The notes below the pieces were generated by a model. It was not told the DNA's origin, did not search any database, and worked only from the letters and a program-made list of their open reading frames with translations. The position numbers were made by a program, and so were the translations under genes. From assembly GCA_964451255.1 (NCBI GenBank), contig CAYVHL010000009.1, positions 1 through 64,000 of the forward strand: a DNA stretch of 64,000 bases. The letters are read 5' to 3'. Positions 42,150 to 51,276 of this stretch are shown here, in pieces (within the stretch, counting starts at the first letter, position 1; the number at the start of each line of letters is the position of its first letter). Source of the stretch: JAHBTB01 sp964451255. Its GTDB lineage: Bacteria; Armatimonadota; Fimbriimonadia; Fimbriimonadales; Fimbriimonadaceae.

Positions 42150-42273
42150 CGTGAGGATCCTGGGCCCGTCGCCGTTGGCGGGTGCCTGCTTCTCTCTCGG
42201 GGGTCAGTGTACCGAAGCCCTTGAGAGGCCCATCCGGTAAGCTGGGCCCACCTTAGCGGGATCGGGTGAAGAC

Positions 42274-42561
42274 GTGCCAAGACGCCAGGTATTGGATCAA
42301 ATTGAGCTGAAGTCTGCCCTCTCGGGCCTATCTGGATGGGAGGTCGTCGACGGGAAGTTGACCAAGACCTTCAAGAACAGGTCGTATTCCCACGGCGTCC
42401 TCTTCACCGTCGCGATCGCCCAAGCGGCCGAGGCGATGGACCACCACCCTGACCTCACATTGACATGGCCGAGCGTCAAGGTTGAGACGAGCACCCACGA
42501 CGCGGGCGGTGTCACTCCCATGGACATCGAGTTGGCCAAGAGGATCGAGGCCCTGGCCTGA
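42274..42561 (+). CDS. Pterin-4a-carbinolamine dehydratase
   Basis: 95 residues of the PCD/DCoH family, which dehydrates 4a-hydroxytetrahydrobiopterin and related pterins. The diagnostic segments are LSGWEVVDGKLTKTF, AEAMDHHPDLTLTWPSVKVETSTHDAGGVTPMDIELA, with the conserved His-His-Pro and Thr-His. The GTG start at 42274 gives normal length. With no aromatic amino acid hydroxylase gene nearby, it may act in a more general pterin or molybdopterin role. Its stop overlaps the aroC start by one base (TGATG). Confidence 0.88.
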   Translation: MPRRQVLDQIELKSALSGLSGWEVVDGKLTKTFKNRSYSHGVLFTVAIAQAAEAMDHHPDLTLTWPSVKVETSTHDAGGVTPMDIELAKRIEALA

Positions 42562-43646
42562 TGTCGAGCGTCACCGGGACTCTCTTTCGCGTCAGCACCT
42601 TCGGCGAGTCGCACGGCCCCGCAGTCGGCGTCGTCGTCGACGGATGCCCTTCCCTCCTTCCTCTGACCGAATCGGTCGTGCAGAAGGAACTGGACCGTCG
42701 GAGACCCGGCCAGAGCAAGCTCGTCACCCAGCGCAAGGAGTCCGACACCGTCGAGATCCTAAGCGGGGTGTTGGACGGCCTGACACTGGGCACACCGATC
42801 GCCATGCTCGTCCGTAACAACGACCAGCGCGGACGGGACTACGATGAGATCAAGGAAAAGTACCGGCCCAGCCACGCGGATTTCGCCTATGACCAGAAGT
42901 ACGGCGTCCGGGCTTGGAGCGGGGGCGGCCGGGCGTCTGCCCGCGAGACGATCGGCAGGGTCGCCGCCGGGGCCATAGCGAAGGAGTTCTTACGCATCCG
43001 ACACGGTGTCGAGATAGTCGCCTGGGTGGATTCCGTCCAGGCGATCCAGGCCGAGATCGACCCTCTGACCGTCACGCTCGCCCAGGTCGAGGCCCAGATC
43101 GTGCGTTGCCCGGATGCCGTCGTCGCGGCCCGAATGGTCGAACTGATCGAACAGGTGCGGAAAGAGGGTGACTCAGTCGGCGGATGCGTGCGATGCGTCG
43201 CCCGTGGGGTACCCAGCGGATGGGGCGAGCCAGTGTTCGACAAGCTTGAGGCAGACCTCGCCAAGGCTCTTATGAGCCTACCGGCCAGCAAGGGTTTTGA
43301 GATCGGGAGCGGGTTCGCGGGAACGTTGCTCCGTGGAACCCAACATAACGACCCCTATCGGGCCGACCGGGCCAAGCAGGTGACGACAACTAAGAACGAC
43401 AGCGGCGGCATCCAGGGTGGGATCAGCATCGGCATGCCGGTGACGATGAGGGTCGCCTTCAAGCCGGTAGCCACCGTCATGCACGAGCAGGACACAGTCG
43501 ACGTCCGCCATGAGAACACGACCATCAAGGGGAAAGGGCGCCATGACCCTTGCGTCCTTCCACGCGCTGTGCCCATGGTCGAAGCGATGGTCGCGCTCGT
43601 GCTGGCCGACCACGCCCTCCGCCAAGCTGCGATAGCGCACCCTTAG
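42561..43646 (+). CDS. aroC: Chorismate synthase
   Basis: Last enzyme of the shikimate pathway, converting EPSP to chorismate with reduced flavin. The 361-residue product starts with the signature VSTFGESHGPAVGVVVDGCPS and includes RRRPGQSKLVTQRKESDTVEILSGV, AWSGGGRASARETIGRVAAGA and the C-terminal GRHDPCVLPRAVPMVEAM. All conserved FMN- and substrate-contacting segments look intact. The start overlaps the pterin dehydratase stop, indicating coupling. Confidence 0.96.
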   Translation: MSSVTGTLFRVSTFGESHGPAVGVVVDGCPSLLPLTESVVQKELDRRRPGQSKLVTQRKESDTVEILSGVLDGLTLGTPIAMLVRNNDQRGRDYDEIKEKYRPSHADFAYDQKYGVRAWSGGGRASARETIGRVAAGAIAKEFLRIRHGVEIVAWVDSVQAIQAEIDPLTVTLAQVEAQIVRCPDAVVAARMVELIEQVRKEGDSVGGCVRCVARGVPSGWGEPVFDKLEADLAKALMSLPASKGFEIGSGFAGTLLRGTQHNDPYRADRAKQVTTTKNDSGGIQGGISIGMPVTMRVAFKPVATVMHEQDTVDVRHENTTIKGKGRHDPCVLPRAVPMVEAMVALVLADHALRQAAIAHP

Positions 43647-43692
43647 ACGGCATGTCGGCCCATATAGAGCGGACCAACTGTCACAATTCGCA

Positions 43693-44484
43693 TTGGTGGC
43701 GCTAGTAGCAGAACATCCGCAAGCGAACACCGTCGGCAGGGTGCAAGCCTCCGACGTGGACTTCTATTACAGCTCGACCCAAGCTCTCCACCGCGTCTCC
43801 CTGGTCGCCGAGCCACGTCAAGTCACGGCCCTTATCGGCCCCTCCGGCTGTGGCAAATCGACGTTCCTGCGCTGCATAAACCGCATGAACGACCTCATCG
43901 ACGGGATCAAGTTGACGGGAAAAGTGACGATCGACGGCCACGACATCTACGGGCCTGAAGTCGACGTCGTCGAGTTGCGGAAGTCCGTGGGCATGGTTTT
44001 CCAAAAACCGAACCCGTTTCCCATGTCGATCTACGACAACATCGCGTTCGGACCTAGGATCCACGGGATCCGACGCAAGCCCGACCTAGACGAGATCGTC
44101 GAGAGATGCCTCTCAAAGGCAGCGCTCTGGCCCGAGGTCAAGGATAAACTCCACCAAAGCGGCCTCAGCTTGTCAGGTGGCCAACAGCAAAGGCTCTGTA
44201 TCGCCAGGACCATCGCCGTCGACCCCGAGATCATCCTCATGGACGAGCCATGCTCTGCCCTCGACCCAGTCGCCACGGCGCGGATCGAAGACCTGATGAT
44301 CGAACTCAAAGACAACTACACGATCATCATCGTCACCCACAACATGCAGCAGGCGCAGCGCACGAGCGACGTCACAGCGTTCTTCATGGAGGGGCGGGTC
44401 GTAGAGTTTGCGGCCACCCAAGATATCTTTTTGAACCCCAGGAACCAGAAGACTGAGGACTATATCTCAGGCAGATTTGGCTGA
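43693..44484 (+). CDS. pstB: Phosphate ABC transporter ATP-binding protein
   Basis: ATPase of the high-affinity phosphate transporter. The 263-residue product has Walker A GPSGCGKSTFLRCINRMNDLI (the RMNDLI tail is characteristic of PstB), Q-loop VFQKPNPFPMSIYDN (typical of PstB), the signature LSGGQQQRLCIAR and Walker B IILMDEPCSALDP. Start is a TTG at 43693 or the GTG at 43696. Its pstSCA partners are not adjacent: upstream is aroC and downstream an unrelated gene. It may be a second copy or a split locus. Confidence 0.9.
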   Translation: MVALVAEHPQANTVGRVQASDVDFYYSSTQALHRVSLVAEPRQVTALIGPSGCGKSTFLRCINRMNDLIDGIKLTGKVTIDGHDIYGPEVDVVELRKSVGMVFQKPNPFPMSIYDNIAFGPRIHGIRRKPDLDEIVERCLSKAALWPEVKDKLHQSGLSLSGGQQQRLCIARTIAVDPEIILMDEPCSALDPVATARIEDLMIELKDNYTIIIVTHNMQQAQRTSDVTAFFMEGRVVEFAATQDIFLNPRNQKTEDYISGRFG

Positions 44485-44564
44485 TTTCTGCCTGGTTCTC
44501 ATGATTTCTCGTAACGTCACTGGCGTCATCCGTCCGTTACTTGTGTCACAAAGAAGGCTGACCG

Positions 44565-44576
44565 TTGACGCGTCAA
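44565..44576. promoter_or_regulatory. 12-bp palindrome upstream of a PAS/GAF-like gene
   Basis: TTGACGCGTCAA is perfectly palindromic and lies 106 bases before the start codon of the next gene, in the 197-base gap after pstB. Size and symmetry suit a dimeric regulator's site, but no regulator is identified; its short length means chance is not excluded. Confidence 0.3.
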
Positions 44577-44681
44577 AGCGCTACGGCCGGCCGGGTTGGA
44601 GAGGGAGAAGCCACACCCAAGGTTTGACTTTATGAGGATTCGGCGCGCAAGGTCCTCGCGGACCGCAATTGAAGGGGCATC

Positions 44682-45401
44682 ATGGCCAGCGGACCACTTG
44701 ATAAAAAGAAGCTTCGCAAGGCTTGGGCGACAGTCGCGACGGAGTCGGGCGAAAGGGCTCACGCGTTTGCGCTGGTCGACAAAGGGCGTTTCCTGGCCGC
44801 GAACGCGTCGCTGAGCGAGCTCTTGGGCTCCGACCCCACCGGCGTTAGGTGGGACGCTCTTTTCACGACCGACGTGCCGAACCAGGCCGGTGCTTCAAGA
44901 GTCACCATGTCGGGTGGTCGGGAGCTTGATGTTTGGGCCACGTCCTCAAGCCTTGGATTGGCCCTTGGGTTCTCAGACGCGACTGATGACGCCCCAACGG
45001 AAGGGGACGGCACTGGCCCGGACTGGGGGAGCTTCGCTCTGGAACTGACCCGATGCTCCTCTGCCGCCGACGTCGATTTAGTCTGCCAGAATTTGGGCCC
45101 GAACCTCGTCGGCGCGAGGGGTTTTGTCGCTATCCCCAGCACGAATCGCGGCGAGGTCGTCGTGCGTTGCTACTGGCCGGTCGACTCCCTTCCGCCGACG
45201 TCCTTGGCTTTGGACGCATCGAATTGCGACGCATTGCGGAAGGGCGGGGCCTCCAGAAACTGCCGTCACTGTTACGGTCTCGTGTGCACCCCGGTTTTCG
45301 TCAAAGGAAGCCTGGTATGCGTCGTCGGATGCTCGGGCCCGGCCGCGGAGGCGGAACTCTTTTCAAAGCTCGTCGGTGCTTCTCTGGCAAGGTTTGCCTA
45401 G
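44682..45401 (+). CDS. Putative sensory protein with PAS-like and GAF-like regions
   Basis: 239 residues, cytosolic. The first third (FALVDKGRFLAANASLSELLGSDPTGVRWDALF) has the pattern of a PAS domain start. The last half resembles a small GAF domain, ending CTPVFVKGSLVCVVGC. A cluster of cysteines in the last quarter (NCDALRKG, NCRHCYGLVC, CVVGC) could bind metal or an Fe-S cluster. No output domain (kinase, GGDEF, HTH) is present, so it may signal through a partner. The ATG is preceded by GAAGGGG. It overlaps the convergent cutC by 4 bases. Confidence 0.45.
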   Translation: MASGPLDKKKLRKAWATVATESGERAHAFALVDKGRFLAANASLSELLGSDPTGVRWDALFTTDVPNQAGASRVTMSGGRELDVWATSSSLGLALGFSDATDDAPTEGDGTGPDWGSFALELTRCSSAADVDLVCQNLGPNLVGARGFVAIPSTNRGEVVVRCYWPVDSLPPTSLALDASNCDALRKGGASRNCRHCYGLVCTPVFVKGSLVCVVGCSGPAAEAELFSKLVGASLARFA

Positions 45402-46111
45402 GCGTAACCCGCCGCGAGCAGGGCCTGCCTCATGCCGTCTATCATAGCCGGGTTGGGTTTTGCCTCCGACACACCGGCGTAACCCCCAGAATCAGCGTCG
45501 TCCCGCGCCGCGAAGTGCACCTGGTCGACTCCCGACCTTCGCACCAGGTCCACGACATTGTGTGGCTCGATCGCGCCGCCAGGAAGGACCTGGATTCGTC
45601 CCCTGGCACGCAGTTGCAACTCGGAGATCACTTCGACCCCCTTCGCAGCGTCGCCTGCTTGGCCGCTGGTCAGCATGCGAGTGACCCCCAACCCGGCGAG
45701 AGTCTCCAAGGTCGCAAAGATGTCATCTGTCGCATCGCAGGCACGATGGAACATCGTCGGTACCCCATCGGCGATGCCGACCATCCGAGCGGTCCGATCG
45801 GCGTCGACCTTCCCTTCACTCACGAAGCCAAACACGATACCGTCGGCGCCATGGTCAAGTAAGATCCTCGCGTCCCGAACCATCGTGACGAACTCGTCGT
45901 TCGAATAGTCAAAGCCTCCCTCGCGTGACCGGACCATCGCCATGACCGGATAGGCGGCCCAAGACTTGACTTCCTCAAGCATTCCCAACGAGGGTGTCAG
46001 ACCACCGACAGCTAGTCCGCAACAAAGCTCGATCCTGTCGGCGCCGTACTTGTGGGCAGACAACGCCTCGTCGACCGAACCACAGCACACTTCCAATGTC
46101 ACCTTCGGCAT
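45398..46111 (-). CDS. cutC: CutC-family copper homeostasis protein
   Basis: 237 residues of the CutC TIM-barrel family; linked to copper tolerance in E. coli and Enterococcus, though its direct role is debated. Conserved segments: LEVCCGSVDEALSAHKYGADRIELC, GGLTPS, MVRSREGGFDYSNDE, the GADGIVFGFV strand and TMFHRACD with MLTSGQAGDA. The ATG at 46109-46111 gives standard length. Its N-terminal coding region is overlapped by the 3' end of the upstream alpha-amylase frame for 137 bases on the same strand in a different frame. Confidence 0.88.
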   Translation of the reverse strand: MPKVTLEVCCGSVDEALSAHKYGADRIELCCGLAVGGLTPSLGMLEEVKSWAAYPVMAMVRSREGGFDYSNDEFVTMVRDARILLDHGADGIVFGFVSEGKVDADRTARMVGIADGVPTMFHRACDATDDIFATLETLAGLGVTRMLTSGQAGDAAKGVEVISELQLRARGRIQVLPGGAIEPHNVVDLVRRSGVDQVHFAARDDADSGGYAGVSEAKPNPAMIDGMRQALLAAGYA

Positions 46112-47681
46112 TGGCTGATAAATTAGCACAGCCGCACGCCGCGTGGCCACGCGCATAACCAGACGAACGGTCGTACTGGGAATAGCCGTTTGCCCGGCGG
46201 TCGACCGGCACAAAGATGGCCACCGACTTTGGCGGCATCTCCACCCTTACCAGGCCGGTCACCGCCCTCACCAAGCGTCCTCCTTCGATGTCCTGCATCT
46301 CGCCCCAACTCATGATCTTTCCGTCGCGAAAGTCCATCGTCTCGCTGACTTTTGCGTCCAGAGGGTTCACGACGACCATGACGGTCTCTAAAGCCCGGTC
46401 CGTGACCCTGAGATAGGCCAACAGCTTGTCTGTGTCCAACAATCTGAAGTCGCCGATACGCAAAGCCGGGAGACGTCGCCGTAGCCGTGAGAGATGGCCG
46501 ACGAATGACAGGGTCGGATTCGACGGAGAGACGAGATCCCACCGCATGGGCGCCCGACACTCCGGGTCGCCCTTGCCCGTCATGCCGAGTTCGGAACCGT
46601 AATATACGACCGGAGCGCCGGGCAACGTGAATTGCATGGCAAATGCCAGGTTGCGATCCTTTTGGTTCGGAAGCTGGTCGGCGGCGCGTGGCGTGTCGTG
46701 GTTGTCGATATGGATCCACGACCGGAGCAGGTGGTCGATCCCGGCGTCATCCACCGCACGCTCCAACATCTTTCCGGCGCGGCCGCCGCTGATATTGCCA
46801 TTGAGCATCTCGACTCCGACGTTGAGCGAATAGAAATTGAAGACACCGTCAAGGTCGTTCTGCCAACCCGATGGATAGCCGCTGACCTCCCCGACGACCA
46901 GAGATCCTGGTTTGGCCTGATGCGCTGACGTACGAATCTGTGAGACAATCGACGGCCCCAGGTCGAAGGCCACATCCAACCGCCAGCCGTCGGCGCCCTC
47001 GCGCAGCCAATGCTTGACGACGCTGTCGCGGTCGAGCCAAAGGTAGTCGGCCAGTGAACGGTCGCTCGTATTGAGCACGGGCAGGCCCGCTACTCCCGAC
47101 CAACCTTGGTACCCGCCAGCGTACTTCGGGTCGATTCGGAACCAGTGCCGATATGTGCTTCCCAGCTCCTTCAGAGCCTGTTTGAAGAACGTGGATGTCG
47201 CCCCCATGTGGTTGAACACCCCATCGAGGACAAGCCTCATACCCCGCCGGTGGACGGCGGACGTCAGCGACTTGAACGATGAGAGTTCACCAAACTGCGG
47301 GTCGATCCGCCGATAGTCTTCTGTGTCGTACTTGTGGTTGGTGAACGCTTGAAAGATCGGCGTCGTGTAGAGCACGTCCACCCCTAGCCCCTTGACGTAG
47401 GCCAGCTTTCCCTTGAGGGAGTCGAGATCGCCTCCCCAAAACTCCAACTCATGCCCGTAGTGCTTGGTGGCAGGGTCGTATGCCTTGCCGACGGGTGTCT
47501 GACTCCAGGGCATCAGCTTTCGAGGGGCTGCATATTGGCCCCGCTTGGCATCCAAGTGGTCGGAAGGAGCAAAGCGGTCGACGAAGACCTGGTAGACGAC
47601 GGGGCCGACCCGCCAATCCGATCGGCGTGCATCCATTGTCGTGGGGGACGCCAAGGTCAACACAGCCGCCATGACGAGCAT
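45975..47681 (-). CDS. Alpha-amylase family glycoside hydrolase (GH13), frame runs on into cutC
   Basis: 568-codon frame. Full set of GH13 motifs: DGVFNH (region I), GWRLDVAFD with the nucleophile (II), VGEVSG with the acid/base glutamate (III) and HIDNHDTPR (IV), after a short signal-like start. Likely acts on alpha-glucans or related oligosaccharides, probably exported. The recognisable C-terminal beta domain ends near residue 515 (KSVAIFVPV). The remaining 50 or so residues are unlike the family and mostly overlap cutC in another frame, so the original stop codon was probably lost by mutation or frameshift. Confidence 0.85.
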   Translation of the reverse strand: MLVMAAVLTLASPTTMDARRSDWRVGPVVYQVFVDRFAPSDHLDAKRGQYAAPRKLMPWSQTPVGKAYDPATKHYGHELEFWGGDLDSLKGKLAYVKGLGVDVLYTTPIFQAFTNHKYDTEDYRRIDPQFGELSSFKSLTSAVHRRGMRLVLDGVFNHMGATSTFFKQALKELGSTYRHWFRIDPKYAGGYQGWSGVAGLPVLNTSDRSLADYLWLDRDSVVKHWLREGADGWRLDVAFDLGPSIVSQIRTSAHQAKPGSLVVGEVSGYPSGWQNDLDGVFNFYSLNVGVEMLNGNISGGRAGKMLERAVDDAGIDHLLRSWIHIDNHDTPRAADQLPNQKDRNLAFAMQFTLPGAPVVYYGSELGMTGKGDPECRAPMRWDLVSPSNPTLSFVGHLSRLRRRLPALRIGDFRLLDTDKLLAYLRVTDRALETVMVVVNPLDAKVSETMDFRDGKIMSWGEMQDIEGGRLVRAVTGLVRVEMPPKSVAIFVPVDRRANGYSQYDRSSGYARGHAACGCANLSANAEGDIGSVLWFGRRGVVCPQVRRRQDRALLRTSCRWSDTLVGNA

Positions 47682-47752
47682 TCAGGCAAGGTTACCGGAC
47701 GATCGTGCGACAAAGCCTCAGTGTTTCGCCCGTAGGAGTTACAATAGCGGTG

Positions 47753-49105
47753 ATGAGACTGACCGCGATTCTTGCCGCCTCTCTCGCTATTGTCAGCATT
47801 GGGTTCTGCCAGGCTCCACCCGACGCCAGCTCCGCGCGAACCGCATTCTCGACCTACGCCCAGGGCTTGCTAAACGACATGCGTAAGTCTGGCGCGAAAC
47901 TCGATGCAGAGACTTATCGCAGCAAGCTCAAGGACAAAGCCATTGAACTGACCAAAGACGTCGATGTGAGCAAGATCGACGGGAAGTCGGCGATGGATTG
48001 GACGAACCTGTTTTCCGAAGCCGGAAGGGACAAGGACGTCGTCATCTTGTGTGAGAAGTATCTTGCGACCAAGCCGGGCCAAGAGGAGCAGTTCCGCGCC
48101 CAAATGACATTGGCCGGCGCCTACAACAATCTCGGCGACGCCAAGAACCTTTCTCGCACGATCTCTCAGCTTCGGCCGGCTGACGCAACCCAGTCTAGCG
48201 AAGTCGTCTCGCAAGTCCAGTACGAGTTTGTTGACACCGTAGCCTCCAAGCTCGGTTCTGGAAGCGCCCTCCGGCTCCTCGACACCGTGGAGAAGAAGAT
48301 CGTCGTAGAAGACCCCAAAGCCTACGCCGACCGCATGATGGCGGCGCGGAAACTCCGGGCGGGGGCCAAGGCACCCGACGGCAGCATCCCTGCCACGGTC
48401 ATTGGATCTGGAGTGCCACCCGCGGATGCGTCGTTGCGGGCGAACTACGAAAAGCAAGCGGTTCAGGTCACCCAGATGTCCCGGTTCAACTTGGCATCTG
48501 CCCGGGCCGACCTACTGGTCAAAGCCAACCAGAAGGACAAGGCGCTCGCCGTCCTCAAGAAGGCCTTGGCAGACTTACCGGAGGGATCGCCCTATCGGCG
48601 ACAAGCGAGTTCCCAGATCACTATGATGTCAGTGGTCGGTTCTGTGGCTCCGAAGCTGGACGTCGAGCGGTCGATCGGTGACTTCAAGGGCCTCTCAGAT
48701 TGGAAGGGCCGTGTCGTGATTGTCGATTTCTTCGCCCACTGGTGCGGCCCATGCATCGCGTCCTTCCCCGAAATGGAGAAGCTCTACGCCGACCTGCATC
48801 CAAAAGGCCTTGAAGTCGTGGGAGTGACCACCTATTACGGCTACTACAAGAAGGAGAACACCCAAAAGCGCGACATGGCGAAGGACACTGAGTTCGACCA
48901 CATGAAGGAATTCATCGCCGAACACAAGATCCCCTGGCCGGTCGCCTATGGTGAGCGCACGAACTTCGAGAGCTACGGCATCACCGGTATCCCGACGGTC
49001 TACGTGATCGACAAGGCGGGGAACGTCCACACCTACAAGATCGGTTATGACCCGAGCCACTTCGACGAGTTCCGAAAGGATGTCGAAGCCCTCCTTGCCA
49101 AGTAA
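47753..49105 (+). CDS. Exported TlpA-like thioredoxin protein with helical N-terminal region
   Basis: 450 residues from the ATG at 47753: signal peptide (about 1-20), a long helical region of TPR-like repeats (about 30-300), and a C-terminal TlpA/ResA-like domain with DFFAHWCGPCIASFPEMEKLY (redox CGPC) and GIPTVYVIDKAGNV with the cis-proline. Such proteins reduce or assemble periplasmic proteins. The helical region is not recognised as a family. It is divergent from the alpha-amylase gene with 71 bases between starts. Confidence 0.85.
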   Translation: MRLTAILAASLAIVSIGFCQAPPDASSARTAFSTYAQGLLNDMRKSGAKLDAETYRSKLKDKAIELTKDVDVSKIDGKSAMDWTNLFSEAGRDKDVVILCEKYLATKPGQEEQFRAQMTLAGAYNNLGDAKNLSRTISQLRPADATQSSEVVSQVQYEFVDTVASKLGSGSALRLLDTVEKKIVVEDPKAYADRMMAARKLRAGAKAPDGSIPATVIGSGVPPADASLRANYEKQAVQVTQMSRFNLASARADLLVKANQKDKALAVLKKALADLPEGSPYRRQASSQITMMSVVGSVAPKLDVERSIGDFKGLSDWKGRVVIVDFFAHWCGPCIASFPEMEKLYADLHPKGLEVVGVTTYYGYYKKENTQKRDMAKDTEFDHMKEFIAEHKIPWPVAYGERTNFESYGITGIPTVYVIDKAGNVHTYKIGYDPSHFDEFRKDVEALLAK

Positions 49106-49189
49106 GGTGCCTTCTGCGGCCCGCCTCCCCGCGCTGAATTCCACCAGTCATCGGTCGGAACCAGCGTGGGGGGGGCTTAAGCGCCCCTT

Positions 49190-50122
49190 ATGAGCCGGGC
49201 ACCCTGGCTCGTGGCAATTTACGGGCCGACGGCTAGCGGCAAGACGTGGCTGGCGGAGAGCCTGGCTGACCGTCGTGACACCCGGATTGTTAACGCCGAC
49301 GCCTTTCAAGTCTGCAAAGGACTGGACATCGGCACGGCCAAACCTAGAGAAAAGTCTCGGTATGAGCTTCTCGACCTCGTCGAGCCAGCGCAAGATTTTT
49401 CGGTCGTCCAATGGATCCAATTGGCCCAAGAGGTGTTGTGGACGGCTTGGGACGAGGACAAGGACATCGTGCTCGTCGGTGGGACGGGGTTCTACATGCG
49501 CGCCCTGCTCGAGGGGTATGAGAGCCTCGCCGGCCCAGCCGATCCCGCCCTGCGTCAGAGGTTGGCGGACGATGAAGCCGCGAAGGGTCTCCCGCACCTG
49601 GTGGACGAGTTGATGAGGCTCGATCCCATAGCCCACGCCAAAACGGATCTTGCCAACCCCGTCCGCGTGCGTCGCGCGATCGAGCGGGCTCTCTCGCCCG
49701 GCCCGCCACTCAAGATTGAGCTTCCGGCGTTTTCTATCAGAAAATTCGCGACTTGGCCCTTAGGAACATGGCATCCGGCCTCAATTGAAAACCGAGTCGA
49801 CGAGATGCTGGCGAGGGGCTGGATCGAAGAGGTGCGATCACTACTCGCACGGGGAGTAAGTCCAGAGGACCCTGGCATGCGGGCCATCGGGTATCACACA
49901 CTCGTCAAGCATCTCGAGGGCGAGGTTTCGGCAGAGGAAGCAAGGGAGAGTATTGTCACGGCCACGAAGCAGTACGCCAGGCGTCAAAAGACCTGGCTGC
50001 GACGTGAGCCGAGAATCGAGTTCTTGAATCTGCCCGAAGGTAGCCGGCCTGATTTCGACAGGGCCCTCGCGTACGTTTGTTCGAGACTGGAAAGTCTGGA
50101 GTCAAAAGAATCAAATGGCTAA
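49190..50122 (+). CDS. miaA: tRNA dimethylallyltransferase
   Basis: Transfers the dimethylallyl group to A37 of tRNAs reading UNN codons. The 310-residue product has the P-loop GPTASGKT, the PPi-binding GGTGFYMRALLEG, and the C-terminal GYHTLVKHLEGE and ATKQYARRQKTWLRRE motifs. The usual DSMQVYRGMDIGTAK motif is altered to NADAFQVCKGLDIGTAK, with Ser to Ala and Tyr to Cys. A GC-rich TTAA-loop hairpin lies directly before the start. It overlaps hfq by 8 bases; miaA-hfq is a classic pair. Confidence 0.93.
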   Translation: MSRAPWLVAIYGPTASGKTWLAESLADRRDTRIVNADAFQVCKGLDIGTAKPREKSRYELLDLVEPAQDFSVVQWIQLAQEVLWTAWDEDKDIVLVGGTGFYMRALLEGYESLAGPADPALRQRLADDEAAKGLPHLVDELMRLDPIAHAKTDLANPVRVRRAIERALSPGPPLKIELPAFSIRKFATWPLGTWHPASIENRVDEMLARGWIEEVRSLLARGVSPEDPGMRAIGYHTLVKHLEGEVSAEEARESIVTATKQYARRQKTWLRREPRIEFLNLPEGSRPDFDRALAYVCSRLESLESKESNG

Positions 50123-50375
50123 ATCAATCAATCTCCAAGACATGTTCTTGAACCAGGTCAGAAAAGAGGGCATTGGTGTCACGATCTACTTGATGGGCGG
50201 AGTCCAACTCCGCGGGCTCGTCCGCGGATTCGACGCCTTCACTGTCCTCCTGGACACTCCTGGAAAACCGACCCAGCTTGTCTATAAGCACGCGGTGACC
50301 AGCGTGGTTCCCACGAAGCAGATCGGCGGGCGTGAGGAGCACCATCCGCGCGAAGAAGCGCCACACGAAGAGTGA
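50115..50375 (+). CDS. hfq: RNA chaperone Hfq
   Basis: Sm-like hexameric RNA chaperone for sRNA-mRNA pairing. The 86-residue product has Sm1 (QDMFLNQVRKEGIGVTIYLMGGVQLRGLVRGFD) and Sm2 with YKHAVTSVVP in place of the common YKHAISTVVP. The C-terminal tail is short and His/Glu-rich (GGREEHHPREEAPHEE). The start overlaps the end of miaA by 8 bases, and the stop overlaps the dapF GTG start (GTGA), so miaA-hfq-dapF is a tightly coupled operon. Confidence 0.95.
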   Translation: MAKSINLQDMFLNQVRKEGIGVTIYLMGGVQLRGLVRGFDAFTVLLDTPGKPTQLVYKHAVTSVVPTKQIGGREEHHPREEAPHEE

Positions 50376-51196
50376 TCGCATTCACCAAGATGCACGGGAT
50401 CGGCAACGATTTCGTGATGGTAGACGGTTTCAATCAGGATCTTTCCAAGCTTGACTTGGCTAGGGTCGCCAGGGACGTCTGCGATCGCCACAAGGGCATC
50501 GGTGGCGACGGTCTCATCGTCGCCGCCCCGGGAACCAGCGAGCGACTCGCTATGCGAATGTGGAACCCGGACGGTTCTGAAAGTGAGATGTGCGGCAACG
50601 GGATCCGTTGTTACGCCCACTTTGTCCGTGACAAAGGCATCACCACCGATTCAAGCGTTCCAGTTGAGACCGGTGCCGGGCGGTTGGTCGTGGAGGTAGT
50701 CGGTGGCGGCAAAGTCCGCGTCGATATGGGGTCGGCACGGTTGGACAATGTGGAGATCGGTCTGGCCCCAGACGCCCCGACACCGTTTAGAGACGTCGAT
50801 CTCGGATTCGAGGGACTTCGGGGGACCGCTGTGTCCATGGGCAACCCCCACCTCGTGATCTTCGTACAGGATGCCCGGTCGGTGCCCCTCGACGTCTGGG
50901 GTCCGGCTTTGGAGCAGCACAAGGCGTTTCCCCAGCGGGTCAACGTCCATTTCATCGAGGTCGTGGAGCGCAGTCACATCCGGCAACGCACGTGGGAGCG
51001 AGGCGCGGGTGCCACCCTCGCCTGCGGGACAGGGGCTTGCGCAAGCGCGGTCGCTTCGTACGTCAACGGCCACACTGAGAGGTCGTGCGTCGTCAGCCTG
51101 CCAGGTGGCGACCTCGATATCGACTATCTAGAGTCCGGACACGTCTTGATGACCGGCCCGGCGGAAACCGTCTTCGAGGGCACCTGGGCGCCGTAG
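50372..51196 (+). CDS. dapF: Diaminopimelate epimerase
   Basis: Converts LL- to meso-diaminopimelate for lysine and peptidoglycan synthesis. The 274-residue product begins IAFTKMHGIGNDFVMVD and has both catalytic cysteines: MCGNGIRCYAHF near residue 72 and ACGTGACASAV near residue 216, with the GNPHLVIFV segment between. The start is a GTG at 50372 overlapping the hfq stop. It is followed by a membrane protein gene whose open frame begins inside dapF. Confidence 0.95.
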   Translation: MIAFTKMHGIGNDFVMVDGFNQDLSKLDLARVARDVCDRHKGIGGDGLIVAAPGTSERLAMRMWNPDGSESEMCGNGIRCYAHFVRDKGITTDSSVPVETGAGRLVVEVVGGGKVRVDMGSARLDNVEIGLAPDAPTPFRDVDLGFEGLRGTAVSMGNPHLVIFVQDARSVPLDVWGPALEQHKAFPQRVNVHFIEVVERSHIRQRTWERGAGATLACGTGACASAVASYVNGHTERSCVVSLPGGDLDIDYLESGHVLMTGPAETVFEGTWAP

Positions 51197-51276
51197 CCGA
51201 TCCAGGGCCTGGCTGGCGTCGGGTATTTCGCCCAGGTGCGGAGTCGTTCCGCGCCAATTGGCCGCCGATCGTCTTT

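Noticed and set aside
51085..51276. N-terminal extension of the Mpv17-like protein into dapF
   Set aside because: The extra 64 residues are Arg-rich and read dapF in another frame; the hydrophobic protein begins after dapF ends.
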